Of a stretch of DNA of 52,787 nt, positions 6,102 to 14,234 are shown piece after piece (positions within the stretch are counted from its first letter, which is position 1; each line of letters begins with the position of its first letter). The DNA is from Desulfosudis oleivorans (GTDB lineage: Bacteria > Desulfobacterota > Desulfobacteria > Desulfobacterales > SURF-7): the NCBI GenBank assembly GCA_020723325.1, contig DYJD01000005.1, positions 231,753-284,539 on the forward strand, written 5' to 3'. The translations under genes were made by a program, and so were the position numbers. Below the pieces are notes generated by a model. That model was given only the letters and a program-made list of their open reading frames with translations. It did not search any database and was not told the origin of the DNA.

Positions 6102-9100
6102 CTACATGCTTCGCCGATATCGGCCGCCCACTTCGTAGAGCGCCCGGGTGATCTGGCCCAGGGAGCAGACCCGCACGGTCTGCATCAATTCCTCAAAAAT
6201 ATTGGCGCCGGAAAGGGCCTTCTGCTGCAATCTAGCCAGGGCCGCCGGAGATTCTTTTTCATTGCGTTTCTTGAATTCAGCCAGCCGGGCCAATTGGGAC
6301 TGCTTTTCCTCTTCCGTGGCCCGGGCCAGCTCCAGATTGGAAGCGACTTCCGCCAGGGAAGCGTCCGGATTGAGAAAAGTATTGACGCCGATGATGGGCA
6401 GGGTGCCGGTATGCTTGCGCTGTTCGTAATACATGGACTCTTCCTGGATTTTGCTGCGTTGATAACCGGTCTCCATGGCGCCGAGCACCCCGCCCCGGGC
6501 CGTGATACGATCAAATTCCATGAGTACGGCTTCCTCCACCAGCCGGGTCAATTCCGCGACAATGAAACTGCCCTGATTGTTATTTTCATTCTTGGCCAGC
6601 CCCCATTCGCGATTGATGATCAATTGAATGGCCAAGGCCCGGCGGACGGATTCATTGCTGGGGGTGGTGATGGCTTCATCAAAAGCATTGGTGTGCAGGC
6701 TGTTGCAGTTGTCGTAAACAGCGCAAAGGGCCTGGAGGGTGGTGCGGATGTCGTTGAACTGAATTTCCTGGCTATGCAAGGAACGGCCGGAGGTCTGAAT
6801 ATGGTATTTGAGCATCTGGGACCGGGGGGCGGCCTGATATTTTTCCCGCAGGGCCACGGCCCAAATCCGTCGTGCCACCCGGCCCATGACCGTATATTCG
6901 GGATCCATGCCGTTGGAAAAGAAAAAGGATAAATTGGGCGCGAATTTGTCAAGGGACATGCCCCGGGACAGATAGTATTCCAGATAAGTGAAGCCATTGG
7001 CCAGGGTCAGGGCCAGTTGGGTAATGGGATTGGCTCCAGCTTCGGCAATGTGATACCCGGAAATGGAGACCGAATAGAAATTGCGCACATCGTTTTGGAT
7101 GAAAAATTCCTGGATGTCACCCATCATTTTCAGGGCGAATTCAATGGAGAAGATACAGGTGTTCTGGCCCTGATCCTCCTTTAAAATATCCGCCTGGACC
7201 GTGCCGCGGATGTTGGATAGCACCATGGCGCGAATGCGTTGGGCCTCCTCGACTGTGGGCGGAGAGCCTTTTTCAGCCTCATATCCGGCCATCTGCTGAT
7301 CTATGGCGGTATTCATGAACATGGCCAGGATAATGGGCGCCGGACCGTTGATGGTCATTGAAACCGATGTGCTGGGAGAGCACAGGTCAAAACCGCCATA
7401 GAGCACATGCATATCGTCCAGGGTGCAGATGCTGACGCCGGAGGTGCCGATCTTACCGTAGATGTCCGGCCGGATGTCCGGATCATACCCGTACAGGGTG
7501 ACGGAATCAAAGGCCGTGGAGAGCCGGGTGGCCTTATAATCAGAGGACAGCAGCTTGAAACGCTTGTTGGTCCTGGCCGGCCCGCCTTCGCCGGCAAACA
7601 TGCGCGTGGGATCTTCATCGGCCCGTTTCAGGGGAAACACGCCGGCGGTGTAGGGAAATCGGCCGGGGACGTTTTCTTCCCGCATGAAACGGTAGATTTC
7701 AGCAGGATCGGTGTAGCGCGGCAAGGCCACTCTGGGAATCTTCAAATGGGACAGGGATTCGCTGAAGAGCGGCAGTTGCATCTTGCGCTCACGGATCTCG
7801 AATTCCAACTGGTCCTGGTGGTAATCCCGGCTGATTTCCTCCCATTCAGCCATGAGCCGGGTGGTTTCCGGGGCCAGCAAGTTCCCAAAGCGGTCGGCTT
7901 CATCCAGCAGATGATCACGCATGACTGCTTTTTCTTCCGGATCGGTCGCATGGCTTAGGAGCGCCGCGGTTTCCCGCAGGTGCCAGCAATTCCGCAGCAC
8001 CAGGGCCTGCTTTTCCGTCTGCTGATGATAGGTTCTGACCGTATCGGCGATTTCGGAAAGATAGCGCGTACGCGTGGGCGGAATGATGATGGTCTTGGAG
8101 GAGGAAAACTTGTTCTCCAAAAGGGGGAGATGCGATTTGAAATCCACCCCGATTTTACGGGATATGGTGGCCAGAATGGCCTGATACAACGCGGTAACGC
8201 CGTCGTCATTGAATTTGGCGGCAATGGTGCCGAAAACCGGCATTTTTTCCGGAGGCATATCCCAGGCCTTGCGGTTGCGCTGCACTTGTTTTCTGACATC
8301 CCGCAGGGCGTCCTCGCTGCCTTGTTTATCGAATTTGTTCACCGCCACCAGGTCGGCATAGTCCAGCATGTCGATTTTTTCCAATTGGGAAGCAGCGCCG
8401 AATTCACTGGTCATGACGTAAATGGAGACATCCGTCATATCAAAGATGCGTGAATCGCCCTGACCGATACCGGCGGTTTCGGCGATGATCAGATCAAAGC
8501 CGGCGGCCTTTACCACATCAATGGCCTCGGGCATGGCCAGGGGGATCTCCATGTGAGAGCGTCTGGTGGCCAGACTGCGGGTGTAGATACGCGGGTTGTC
8601 GATGGCGTTCATGCGGATGCGGTCGCCCAGCAGGGCTCCGCCGGTTTTACGGCGGGAAGGATCGCCGCAGAGCACGGCCACGTGAAGATCCTTTTGATCC
8701 AGCAGAAGTCTCAGGATGAATTCGTCTGTCAGGGAGGATTTCCCGGCGCCGCCGGTTCCGGTGATGCCGATCACCGGCACTTTCCGCTCCCCTTGTTTTT
8801 GATGCAGGCCGGCCTGGATCCTTTCAAGGCGGCTGTCGTTGGTCTCCTTCAAGAGCATGACAGCGGAAATGAATTTGGCCAGGGCTGAGCGGTTGTTCAC
8901 GGAAAGGGCGTCTATGTCCAGGGTATCCACATCCGCTGTAGCAAAATCAAGCTGCTCCAGCATGTGGTTGATCATGCCCTGAAGCCCCATTTGGGCGCCG
9001 TCTTCCGGGGAATAAATTTTGGAAATCCCGTAAGCCTCCAGCTCTTTGATTTCCTCCGGAACAATGACCCCGCCGCCGCCGCCGAATATTTTAATGTGCC

Positions 9101-9374
9101 GGGCGGATTCGGCTTTTAACAGATCGGCCATATATTTAAAGAATTCCATATGACCGCCCTGGTAGCTGGACACGGCCACGCCGTTGGCGTCTTCTTCCAC
9201 GGCGGCATTGACGATTTCTTTCACAGAGCGGTTATGCCCGAGATGGATTACTTCGGCGCCGGAATCCTGTAGGATTCTGCGCATGATATTGATGGCAGCG
9301 TCATGGCCGTCGAATAAGGAAGTGGCCGTGACAATGCGGATATTGTTTTTTGGTCTGTAGGGAACCGGCTGCAT
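6102..9374 (-). CDS. icmF: Fused isobutyryl-CoA mutase (IcmF)
   Basis: At 1090 residues this has the full IcmF length. Residues about 10-140 form the B12-binding domain ([10 protein letters not shown] with the cobalt-coordinating His24, IFGGGGGV). Residues about 198-410 form the MeaB-like G-protein chaperone (Walker A GTGGAGKS at 206-213, VNKFD for guanine). The remainder is the mutase barrel ([24 protein letters not shown]-like loop, GMDPEY). The position equivalent to the mutase Tyr that contacts substrate is Phe (YTAGVF), and the carboxylate-binding Arg is Gln (DQGQNTCIF), as in isobutyryl-CoA rather than methylmalonyl-CoA mutases. It interconverts isobutyryl- and n-butyryl-CoA using adenosylcobalamin. 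RBS AAGGAGA precedes the ATG. It follows a tetR gene by 29 bp and is probably controlled by it. Confidence 0.95.
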   Translation of the reverse strand: MQPVPYRPKNNIRIVTATSLFDGHDAAINIMRRILQDSGAEVIHLGHNRSVKEIVNAAVEEDANGVAVSSYQGGHMEFFKYMADLLKAESARHIKIFGGGGGVIVPEEIKELEAYGISKIYSPEDGAQMGLQGMINHMLEQLDFATADVDTLDIDALSVNNRSALAKFISAVMLLKETNDSRLERIQAGLHQKQGERKVPVIGITGTGGAGKSSLTDEFILRLLLDQKDLHVAVLCGDPSRRKTGGALLGDRIRMNAIDNPRIYTRSLATRRSHMEIPLAMPEAIDVVKAAGFDLIIAETAGIGQGDSRIFDMTDVSIYVMTSEFGAASQLEKIDMLDYADLVAVNKFDKQGSEDALRDVRKQVQRNRKAWDMPPEKMPVFGTIAAKFNDDGVTALYQAILATISRKIGVDFKSHLPLLENKFSSSKTIIIPPTRTRYLSEIADTVRTYHQQTEKQALVLRNCWHLRETAALLSHATDPEEKAVMRDHLLDEADRFGNLLAPETTRLMAEWEEISRDYHQDQLEFEIRERKMQLPLFSESLSHLKIPRVALPRYTDPAEIYRFMREENVPGRFPYTAGVFPLKRADEDPTRMFAGEGGPARTNKRFKLLSSDYKATRLSTAFDSVTLYGYDPDIRPDIYGKIGTSGVSICTLDDMHVLYGGFDLCSPSTSVSMTINGPAPIILAMFMNTAIDQQMAGYEAEKGSPPTVEEAQRIRAMVLSNIRGTVQADILKEDQGQNTCIFSIEFALKMMGDIQEFFIQNDVRNFYSVSISGYHIAEAGANPITQLALTLANGFTYLEYYLSRGMSLDKFAPNLSFFFSNGMDPEYTVMGRVARRIWAVALREKYQAAPRSQMLKYHIQTSGRSLHSQEIQFNDIRTTLQALCAVYDNCNSLHTNAFDEAITTPSNESVRRALAIQLIINREWGLAKNENNNQGSFIVAELTRLVEEAVLMEFDRITARGGVLGAMETGYQRSKIQEESMYYEQRKHTGTLPIIGVNTFLNPDASLAEVASNLELARATEEEKQSQLARLAEFKKRNEKESPAALARLQQKALSGANIFEELMQTVRVCSLGQITRALYEVGGRYRRSM

Positions 9375-9403
9375 TTACTCTCCTTGGCAGATCTATTCCA
9401 TCA

Positions 9404-10039
9404 CTATTCGCTCTGCCCATTGAAAATACTGAAAATGGTTTTGGTTTGAAAAGCAATATAGTCCTCAATGGAGTAATTGCGTGTGTAGAACCAGCGCCGA
9501 AAGGCCCAGGCTTGTCCAAGCACGGAAATATTGTGGGCCACGAGTTCGGCCGTCTTCTCATCCAGCATCGGCAAATCACCGGAAGCAGCAGCGTGCCGCA
9601 AGACGTCCCGGAAAATGCCGGTAATGCGGATTTCATTTTCAAGCACTTTTTTCTTCCATTGGGGCGGCAGGAATTGGGTTACCTGGTACATCAGCAGAAT
9701 GTGATCACTCATGCGATGACAGATCATCAGGTATTCCCGGATCACCTCCGACAAGGCTTCCCGGCCTTGGGACGCATCCGATAAAATTTTGGCGACACTG
9801 GCTTCCACCTCGGCATGAATGGCATCGCAAACTAGGTAAAGCACATCTTCCTTGGAAGCAACATATTCATACAGCGAACCGATGGAAAAACCGGTGGCCC
9901 GTGCGATCTGACGCGTGGTGGTTTTATGGAATCCGTTTTCAACAAATAATTTCACCGAAGCGTCCACTATCTGCCGGCGTCTCTGCAATACAAGGTTCGG
10001 ATCTTTAATCTGGGTTGGGATGTCGGCGGTCTGGTTCAA
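9404..10039 (-). CDS. TetR-family transcriptional regulator
   Basis: A 211-residue repressor. The N-terminal helix-turn-helix covers residues about 20-65 (ASVKLFVENGFHKTTTRQIA, FSIGSLYEYVASKEDVLY), and the all-helical ligand domain follows. The only sensible start is TTG at 10039; no in-frame Met lies before the HTH, and a weak AGGA lies upstream. It is the first gene of the tetR-icmF operon. A palindrome directly downstream of a good -10 in the promoter is the likely operator, implying autoregulation and control of icmF, probably by an acyl-CoA ligand. Ligand identity is inference from context. Confidence 0.9.
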   Translation of the reverse strand: MNQTADIPTQIKDPNLVLQRRRQIVDASVKLFVENGFHKTTTRQIARATGFSIGSLYEYVASKEDVLYLVCDAIHAEVEASVAKILSDASQGREALSEVIREYLMICHRMSDHILLMYQVTQFLPPQWKKKVLENEIRITGIFRDVLRHAAASGDLPMLDEKTAELVAHNISVLGQAWAFRRWFYTRNYSIEDYIAFQTKTIFSIFNGQSE

Positions 10040-10097
10040 AACAAGTTAATCCTGTTTTTTAGTTTTTAGGTGATTTACACCTGAAGTTTACGCAATC

Positions 10098-10115
10098 TGA
10101 TCGAGCGCTCGGTCA
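10098..10115. promoter_or_regulatory. Palindromic TetR-type operator
   Basis: TGATCGAGCGCTCGGTCA is an 18-bp palindrome with a single mismatched pair. It begins two bases downstream of the -10 element of the tetR-icmF promoter, covering the expected transcription start, an ideal position for repression. GACCGAGCGCTCGGTC-like sites are known for TetR regulators of acyl-CoA metabolism. Confidence 0.65.
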
Positions 10116-10117
10116 AA

Positions 10118-10147
10118 AAAGTAGCATGCCAAATCCCTGCCTGTCAA
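10118..10147 (-). promoter_or_regulatory. Putative sigma-70 promoter of tetR-icmF
   Basis: On the minus strand a perfect TTGACA (10147-10142) is followed by an 18-bp spacer and TACTTT (10123-10118). The expected start near 10111 lies inside the palindrome. The -35 also overlaps a 7-bp stem hairpin (AATCCCT/AGGGATT, 10132-10153). Confidence 0.6.
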
Positions 10148-10165
10148 GGGATTATTCGAGCAACA

Positions 10166-11494
10166 TCAATGATCAACTGCCGCACCGGGTTTTTTGGAAA
10201 TTTCGGAAGCCTTATCAATATCGATGATTTTTCGTCCCCCCACATAATCCCTTGTCCGATAGCTTGTGATACCCATTAATTTTTTGGTGATATCACCCAT
10301 GCGATCGATCTGGGCTTTCATCTTGGTGATCGTCACAAAATATGGATCGCTTTCCGCCAGATCCATTAACAGAATTTCAGCCGAACCGGATACATATTGG
10401 AGGGGTTGATTCAGTTCGTGACAAATGCTTCCGGACATTTCCAAGGCACCCTGCAAGCGCTCTTTCAGGATCCGGTCCTGTTCTGCGCGGGTGCGCCAGG
10501 TGTTGTCGGAAATGGTAAAAATGGACTGCTTGTTATAATCTTCCGGGTCCTTGCAGCTCAGCCGTAGATTCCCTGGAAAGGTCGAGCCGTCCTTGCGTTG
10601 AAAAACCGCATCCACTTCCAGGGGCTTGTTCTCCAAGAGATGATTTCGAAAAATCGCATCCACCCGATTAAACTCATTTTCCGATGGGAAAAAAAGCTTG
10701 GTGCTCTGCTGGTGATAATCGTTTTCAGATTCAAAGGCAAACAAGCTCAACATTTCATCGTTCACCCATTCGATCCGGCCTTCTTTTATCAGGCAGATTC
10801 CTATGGGCGAGGCTGATAGTATGTTTTTCTGGATTTCATAGCTTTGCTGCAGGGCTTTTTCAGCCCTTTCCTTCTCCTGGATTTCCAGTGTCAGCTTGCG
10901 ATTTGCTTCCTCCAGCTCAGCGGTTCTGGCTTTTACCAGATCCTCCAGGTGATTTCGATATTGATTCAACTGTTGATTCACCTGGTGCAAATTTTGCGAT
11001 AAACTGTAGGCCCGCAGGGAAGCAGTAATGGAAGTCAGCAGCTTGCGCGCGTTGAACTCGGTTTTGGACTTATAGTCGTTGATATCATATTTTGTTATAA
11101 CTTCATGTTCCGGGGCCTGGCCCGGCTGGCCGGTGTTGAGCACGATCTGGACGATATTGTTTTTCAATTCCTCGCGGATAAAATGAACGACTTGGAGTCC
11201 GGCATCGTCGGTTTCCATGACAACATCCAGTAAAATAAAAGCAACATCCGGATGTTTCAGGAGAATGTTTTTAGTCTCCTCGCCCGAATAAGCACTCAGG
11301 AATTGAAGCGAGCGGCCTTGAAAGGTAAAATCGTCCAGGACTAGCTTCGTAACACTATGGATTTCTTCCTGGTCATCTGCAATGATGATTTTCCAGGGGG
11401 GCCGGTTCGTGATTCGGCCTGTTCTTTCAGCAGCATCTTCTGGAAACAGTAGATCGTCTTCATGGATGGGAATAACGCTGCCGCTCTCAGTCAT
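10166..11494 (-). CDS. Receiver-PAS-DHp protein lacking an ATPase domain
   Basis: A 442-residue signalling protein. An N-terminal receiver (residues about 34-160) carries the acidic pair and phospho-acceptor D90 (AFILLDVVMETDD). A coiled coil (about 170-220) and a PAS domain (about 225-345) follow. A HisKA-type segment with H359 (SICHELNQPLQY) comes next. The chain ends about 80 residues after that His, so the HATPase domain of histidine kinases is absent. It therefore cannot autophosphorylate alone and could be a phosphotransfer or phosphatase partner. AGGAGA precedes the ATG at correct spacing. The N-terminal half closely resembles the kinase at 14224-16335. Truncation by mutation is possible, but the downstream DNA is the tetR promoter with no ATPase remnant. 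Confidence 0.88.
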   Translation of the reverse strand: MTESGSVIPIHEDDLLFPEDAAERTGRITNRPPWKIIIADDQEEIHSVTKLVLDDFTFQGRSLQFLSAYSGEETKNILLKHPDVAFILLDVVMETDDAGLQVVHFIREELKNNIVQIVLNTGQPGQAPEHEVITKYDINDYKSKTEFNARKLLTSITASLRAYSLSQNLHQVNQQLNQYRNHLEDLVKARTAELEEANRKLTLEIQEKERAEKALQQSYEIQKNILSASPIGICLIKEGRIEWVNDEMLSLFAFESENDYHQQSTKLFFPSENEFNRVDAIFRNHLLENKPLEVDAVFQRKDGSTFPGNLRLSCKDPEDYNKQSIFTISDNTWRTRAEQDRILKERLQGALEMSGSICHELNQPLQYVSGSAEILLMDLAESDPYFVTITKMKAQIDRMGDITKKLMGITSYRTRDYVGGRKIIDIDKASEISKKPGAAVDH

Positions 11495-11831
11495 GCTTTA
11501 TCTCCTGTGTGTATCTTGGTCACCATTTCCCGCGTATCGGTCAGCAATCGTTCATTGGATTGATAGTATCAAAGCGGAGGATAGACGGGCGTGTTATATG
11601 GCTAAAATATAGAACAAATATCTTTATGTCAAGGGATCAATTGCATGGTCAGGCCTTGAAGACGAAAGGATCGGAGTTGTGGTTATCTTTCTGCCCCAGG
11701 GGCCAAAAGCCGGTTTTCAAACGATTATCCTTGACATTAGGCATGGAAAAGCGATATATCTATCGAAGAATATTGTTTATTTGTGAAAATGACCGACGCC
11801 TACAGGCTTGATTCTGCTGCGGAGTGAAGCG
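11495..11831. other. Intergenic region upstream of pilin-like locus
   Basis: A 337-bp divergent intergenic region holding the ribosome binding site of the leftward receiver gene, a good rightward promoter at 11731-11760, and the ribosome binding site at 11821. No gene was seen. Confidence 0.6.
11731..11760 (+). promoter_or_regulatory. Putative sigma-70 promoter of pilin-like locus
   Basis: TTGACA (11731-11736), a 17- or 18-bp spacer, then ATATAT or TATATC (11754-11760). The ATG of the first gene is about 70 bp downstream. This is one of the best promoter matches in the window. Confidence 0.6.
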
Positions 11832-12953
11832 ATGAACAAGAAGATCGTGATTGTTTTGGTACTAGTGGTTACCGGGGCAGCAATATTTCTGTTTTTTCGA
11901 AATACGAAAAAAGACGAAACCAACAAACTGATCGGCCAGGAAGCATTTACGAAATTAACGGACATATCCAAGAAGGTGCCCCAGGCCGGACTCACCCAGA
12001 TGGGTTTTGCCATTAAGCAGTATCAGGAAAAAAAAGGCTCTTATCCGGAAAAGCTGGCGGATTTGTACCCGGATTATATTCCCAACAAGGGCTTTATCGA
12101 TGAAATCAACTGGCATTATGAGTCCAAGGGAAACGATTTTCTTCTGAGCAAGACCATTGCAAAAGGGAGTGAGCAAATTGTAGCTTCCGTGGATAAAGCA
12201 CTCATCCCCAAACTCAGCGGCGAAATGATGGTGGCCGCAGCCCCCAAAAAAGAAGCGCCACCCAAGCCTGAAATAAAATTGCCTGAACTTCCGGAAATCA
12301 AGCCATTATTGCCGCCAGCCCCCACAGCCGCTGAAGCCGCACCTGATGAGCAAATCGTGGACACACTGATTGAGCAGCTTGAGATCCTAGCTGTGGAAGA
12401 TGGTCAAATTAAAGAAGGCATGCCCGAAGATATCGGCAAAACCGTCTTGGTTTGGAAAGATGAAAAGGGCACCCTTGGTTTCGGCAATATTGTATATCCG
12501 GAGACGCGCCAGCTTTCGATTTACAAAAACAATAAATGGATCAAAATCAAACGGCCGGCTCCAAAAGTGCCTGAAGAAGTGACGTCTGCCGGCGTTGTCG
12601 TACCTGGTCAAGCCTCTGATGAAGCCGGAAATTACTGGATATGGCAGGATGATAAAGGCCAGCGGGGGTATGGAAACATGGAATTGCCGGGAGGAAAAAA
12701 CATAAAAATATTCAACAATAAAGAGTGGATTGACTTGAAAGAAATCCAATCGGAGCTGCCCTCGATAACACAGGTATCAGGTCCGGCTGAACCCAAACGA
12801 TTGCCGGCCGAAATTGCCGCAGAATACAGCAATCGCTATTTTGTATGGAAAGATAAAAAAGGCAATCTGGGTTACGGGAATATTCAATATCCGGGCGAGC
12901 ATGAAATTGATTCCATTTGTGTGGACGGCAATTGGCAAAAACCGGTCAATTAG
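11832..12953 (+). CDS. Membrane-anchored pseudopilin-like protein with three WKDxKGxLGYGN repeats
   Basis: A 373-residue protein with an N-terminal membrane helix (residues 4-22) and no type III leader. Residues about 55-110 (KKGSYPEKLADLYPDYIPNK, INWHY) resemble the C-terminal region of pseudopilins. A Pro/Ala/Glu-rich linker (140-172) precedes three copies of one module at about 205-240, 267-303 and 336-372. Each copy carries [VI]W[KQ]D[ED/K]KG..G[FY]GN followed by a strand and a Trp. The start was placed at ATG 11832 because GGAG lies 7 bp upstream. The next gene is a pilin-like protein 37 bp on. I do not recognise the repeat family; a beta-hairpin or carbohydrate-binding repeat on a surface appendage is one guess. 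Confidence 0.8.
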   Translation: MNKKIVIVLVLVVTGAAIFLFFRNTKKDETNKLIGQEAFTKLTDISKKVPQAGLTQMGFAIKQYQEKKGSYPEKLADLYPDYIPNKGFIDEINWHYESKGNDFLLSKTIAKGSEQIVASVDKALIPKLSGEMMVAAAPKKEAPPKPEIKLPELPEIKPLLPPAPTAAEAAPDEQIVDTLIEQLEILAVEDGQIKEGMPEDIGKTVLVWKDEKGTLGFGNIVYPETRQLSIYKNNKWIKIKRPAPKVPEEVTSAGVVVPGQASDEAGNYWIWQDDKGQRGYGNMELPGGKNIKIFNNKEWIDLKEIQSELPSITQVSGPAEPKRLPAEIAAEYSNRYFVWKDKKGNLGYGNIQYPGEHEIDSICVDGNWQKPVN

Positions 12954-12990
12954 TTAGGCAGTCCCAACAAAAAAAAGGAAAAACAAAAAA

Positions 12991-13473
12991 ATGGAAACAA
13001 GAAATCAACAGGGCTTCACCTTGATGGAACTGGCAATCATCATGGCAATCATGTCTATTCTATCAGCAATGGCGATGATTTATTTCAACGACTCATTAAA
13101 AACGAGTCGTGATGCCGCAGTATATGCAAATGCTCAGAATCTGATAACAACGATCAACAACCAAATTTTGGATAGGGTCAGCGTCGACTATCAATCCACC
13201 ACTGTATCCGGCTCCACTGTCAGCATCGGTGCCACGGAAGAAGACGGCTCCACTGCACGGGCTCCGATTCCTTTATCGCCGGGCGTACAAATTGTCTTTA
13301 CCGCCGGTTTTGACAATAAATGCTTTAAAAATATGAATCTTAGTTCTTTTGCGGCCTATATTTATCATGCCAACGGCAGCAGAAGCCCTTTTGACCCCAC
13401 CGGCAATAATAGGCGGGGGGTACAGATCATCATCGATGAAACCACAAGAGTAAATGAATATATTATGTTCTGA
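12991..13473 (+). CDS. Type IV pilin-like / pseudopilin protein
   Basis: A 160-residue prepilin. The leader METRNQQG ends at G8 and is followed by FTLMELAIIMAIMSILSAMA, with Glu at +5 of the mature chain (E13): a class III prepilin signal cleaved and N-methylated by PilD (encoded at 40330-41106). The remainder is a short globular head with one visible Cys and a Ser/Thr-rich segment. RBS AAGGAAA precedes the ATG. It follows the WKD-repeat protein closely and is probably cotranscribed. Whether it builds a pilus or belongs to a type II secretion pseudopilus cannot be told; no assembly ATPase or secretin is present in the window. Confidence 0.87.
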   Translation: METRNQQGFTLMELAIIMAIMSILSAMAMIYFNDSLKTSRDAAVYANAQNLITTINNQILDRVSVDYQSTTVSGSTVSIGATEEDGSTARAPIPLSPGVQIVFTAGFDNKCFKNMNLSSFAAYIYHANGSRSPFDPTGNNRRGVQIIIDETTRVNEYIMF

Positions 13474-13631
13474 TATTTTTAATGCGATTGCCCCGAATCC
13501 CCCTCTTTACATTCTTGTTCATCATTGATACGGTACTTGCGCCCGTGCGTTCCATTATTTAGAGAACGGACCTGGATTGCTTTTGAGCCATGATCTTGGA
13601 TTTCAGAATGATATTCAAAAAGAGGTGGAAG

Positions 13632-14234
13632 ATGAAACAAGTGGAAAAACAACTGCTGCGGATTTGCTGTTTGATGATTTTATTTTTGCCGGCCTTTACC
13701 TGGGCCGAGACGCTCACAGCCCAACTGAATGTAAATTCTTCTGATTTAGAAGCCAAGGTTGAGGGCCAGGTGTATCAATTCCAGGCCAACCTCTTTGCCG
13801 GAGCCGGTTTTCTTTACAGCAAGGATGATTATTGGGTTGCCAATCTGAATTTTTCGGCCAGAGACAGTGTTATTTCGCCGGCCCTGAATGTGGGCCTGGG
13901 ATTAAAGGGCATCCTGGCAAGGGTTGATTTTGATCATCACGATTACAATGCAAGCGCCATTGGATTCATGGCTTTGGGTGCATATGATTTCCGTAAGGAC
14001 TATACCCAACTACCCATAAAAGTCGCCACGGCTTTCACCATCGCCCCCTATGTACTCAGTTTCGGTGATACGGATCTATACATGGACTATCACGCCACGG
14101 TGTATGGTTATTTCATACCCAATGCAGCGGTATTGGCAGGCTATCGGTACACGGATTTACGTTTTAAAACTAGATTCTATAAAGACAAGAAGGCCGATGA
14201 CGCCATTTTTGCCGGGGTCAGCTTTACTTTTTGA
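13632..14234 (+). CDS. YfaZ-like outer-membrane beta-barrel protein
   Basis: A 200-residue protein with a signal peptide (MKQVEKQLLRICCLMILFLP, cleavage near TWA-ETL). It has alternating amphipathic strands ending in the aromatic C-terminal residue typical of barrels (GVSFTF). The pattern (LDLEAKVEGQ-like start, FAGAGFLYSKDD, AGYRYTDLRF) resembles the YfaZ family. Function of the family is poorly known. Start chosen at ATG 13632, behind GAGGTGG; earlier in-frame Met codons are possible. Its last 11 bases overlap the end of the convergent kinase gene. It could be a porin-like partner of the pilin locus, but that is only proximity. Confidence 0.75.
   Translation: MKQVEKQLLRICCLMILFLPAFTWAETLTAQLNVNSSDLEAKVEGQVYQFQANLFAGAGFLYSKDDYWVANLNFSARDSVISPALNVGLGLKGILARVDFDHHDYNASAIGFMALGAYDFRKDYTQLPIKVATAFTIAPYVLSFGDTDLYMDYHATVYGYFIPNAAVLAGYRYTDLRFKTRFYKDKKADDAIFAGVSFTF

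Noticed and set aside
6102-9374. Methylmalonyl-CoA mutase
   Set aside because: The fused G-protein domain, domain order and Phe/Gln in place of the Tyr/Arg substrate contacts point to IcmF.
10132-10153. Hairpin as terminator of the ATPase-less receiver gene
   Set aside because: A 7-bp stem exists, but the T-run is about 12 bases away and the sequence doubles as the tetR-icmF promoter, so a terminator role is not supported.
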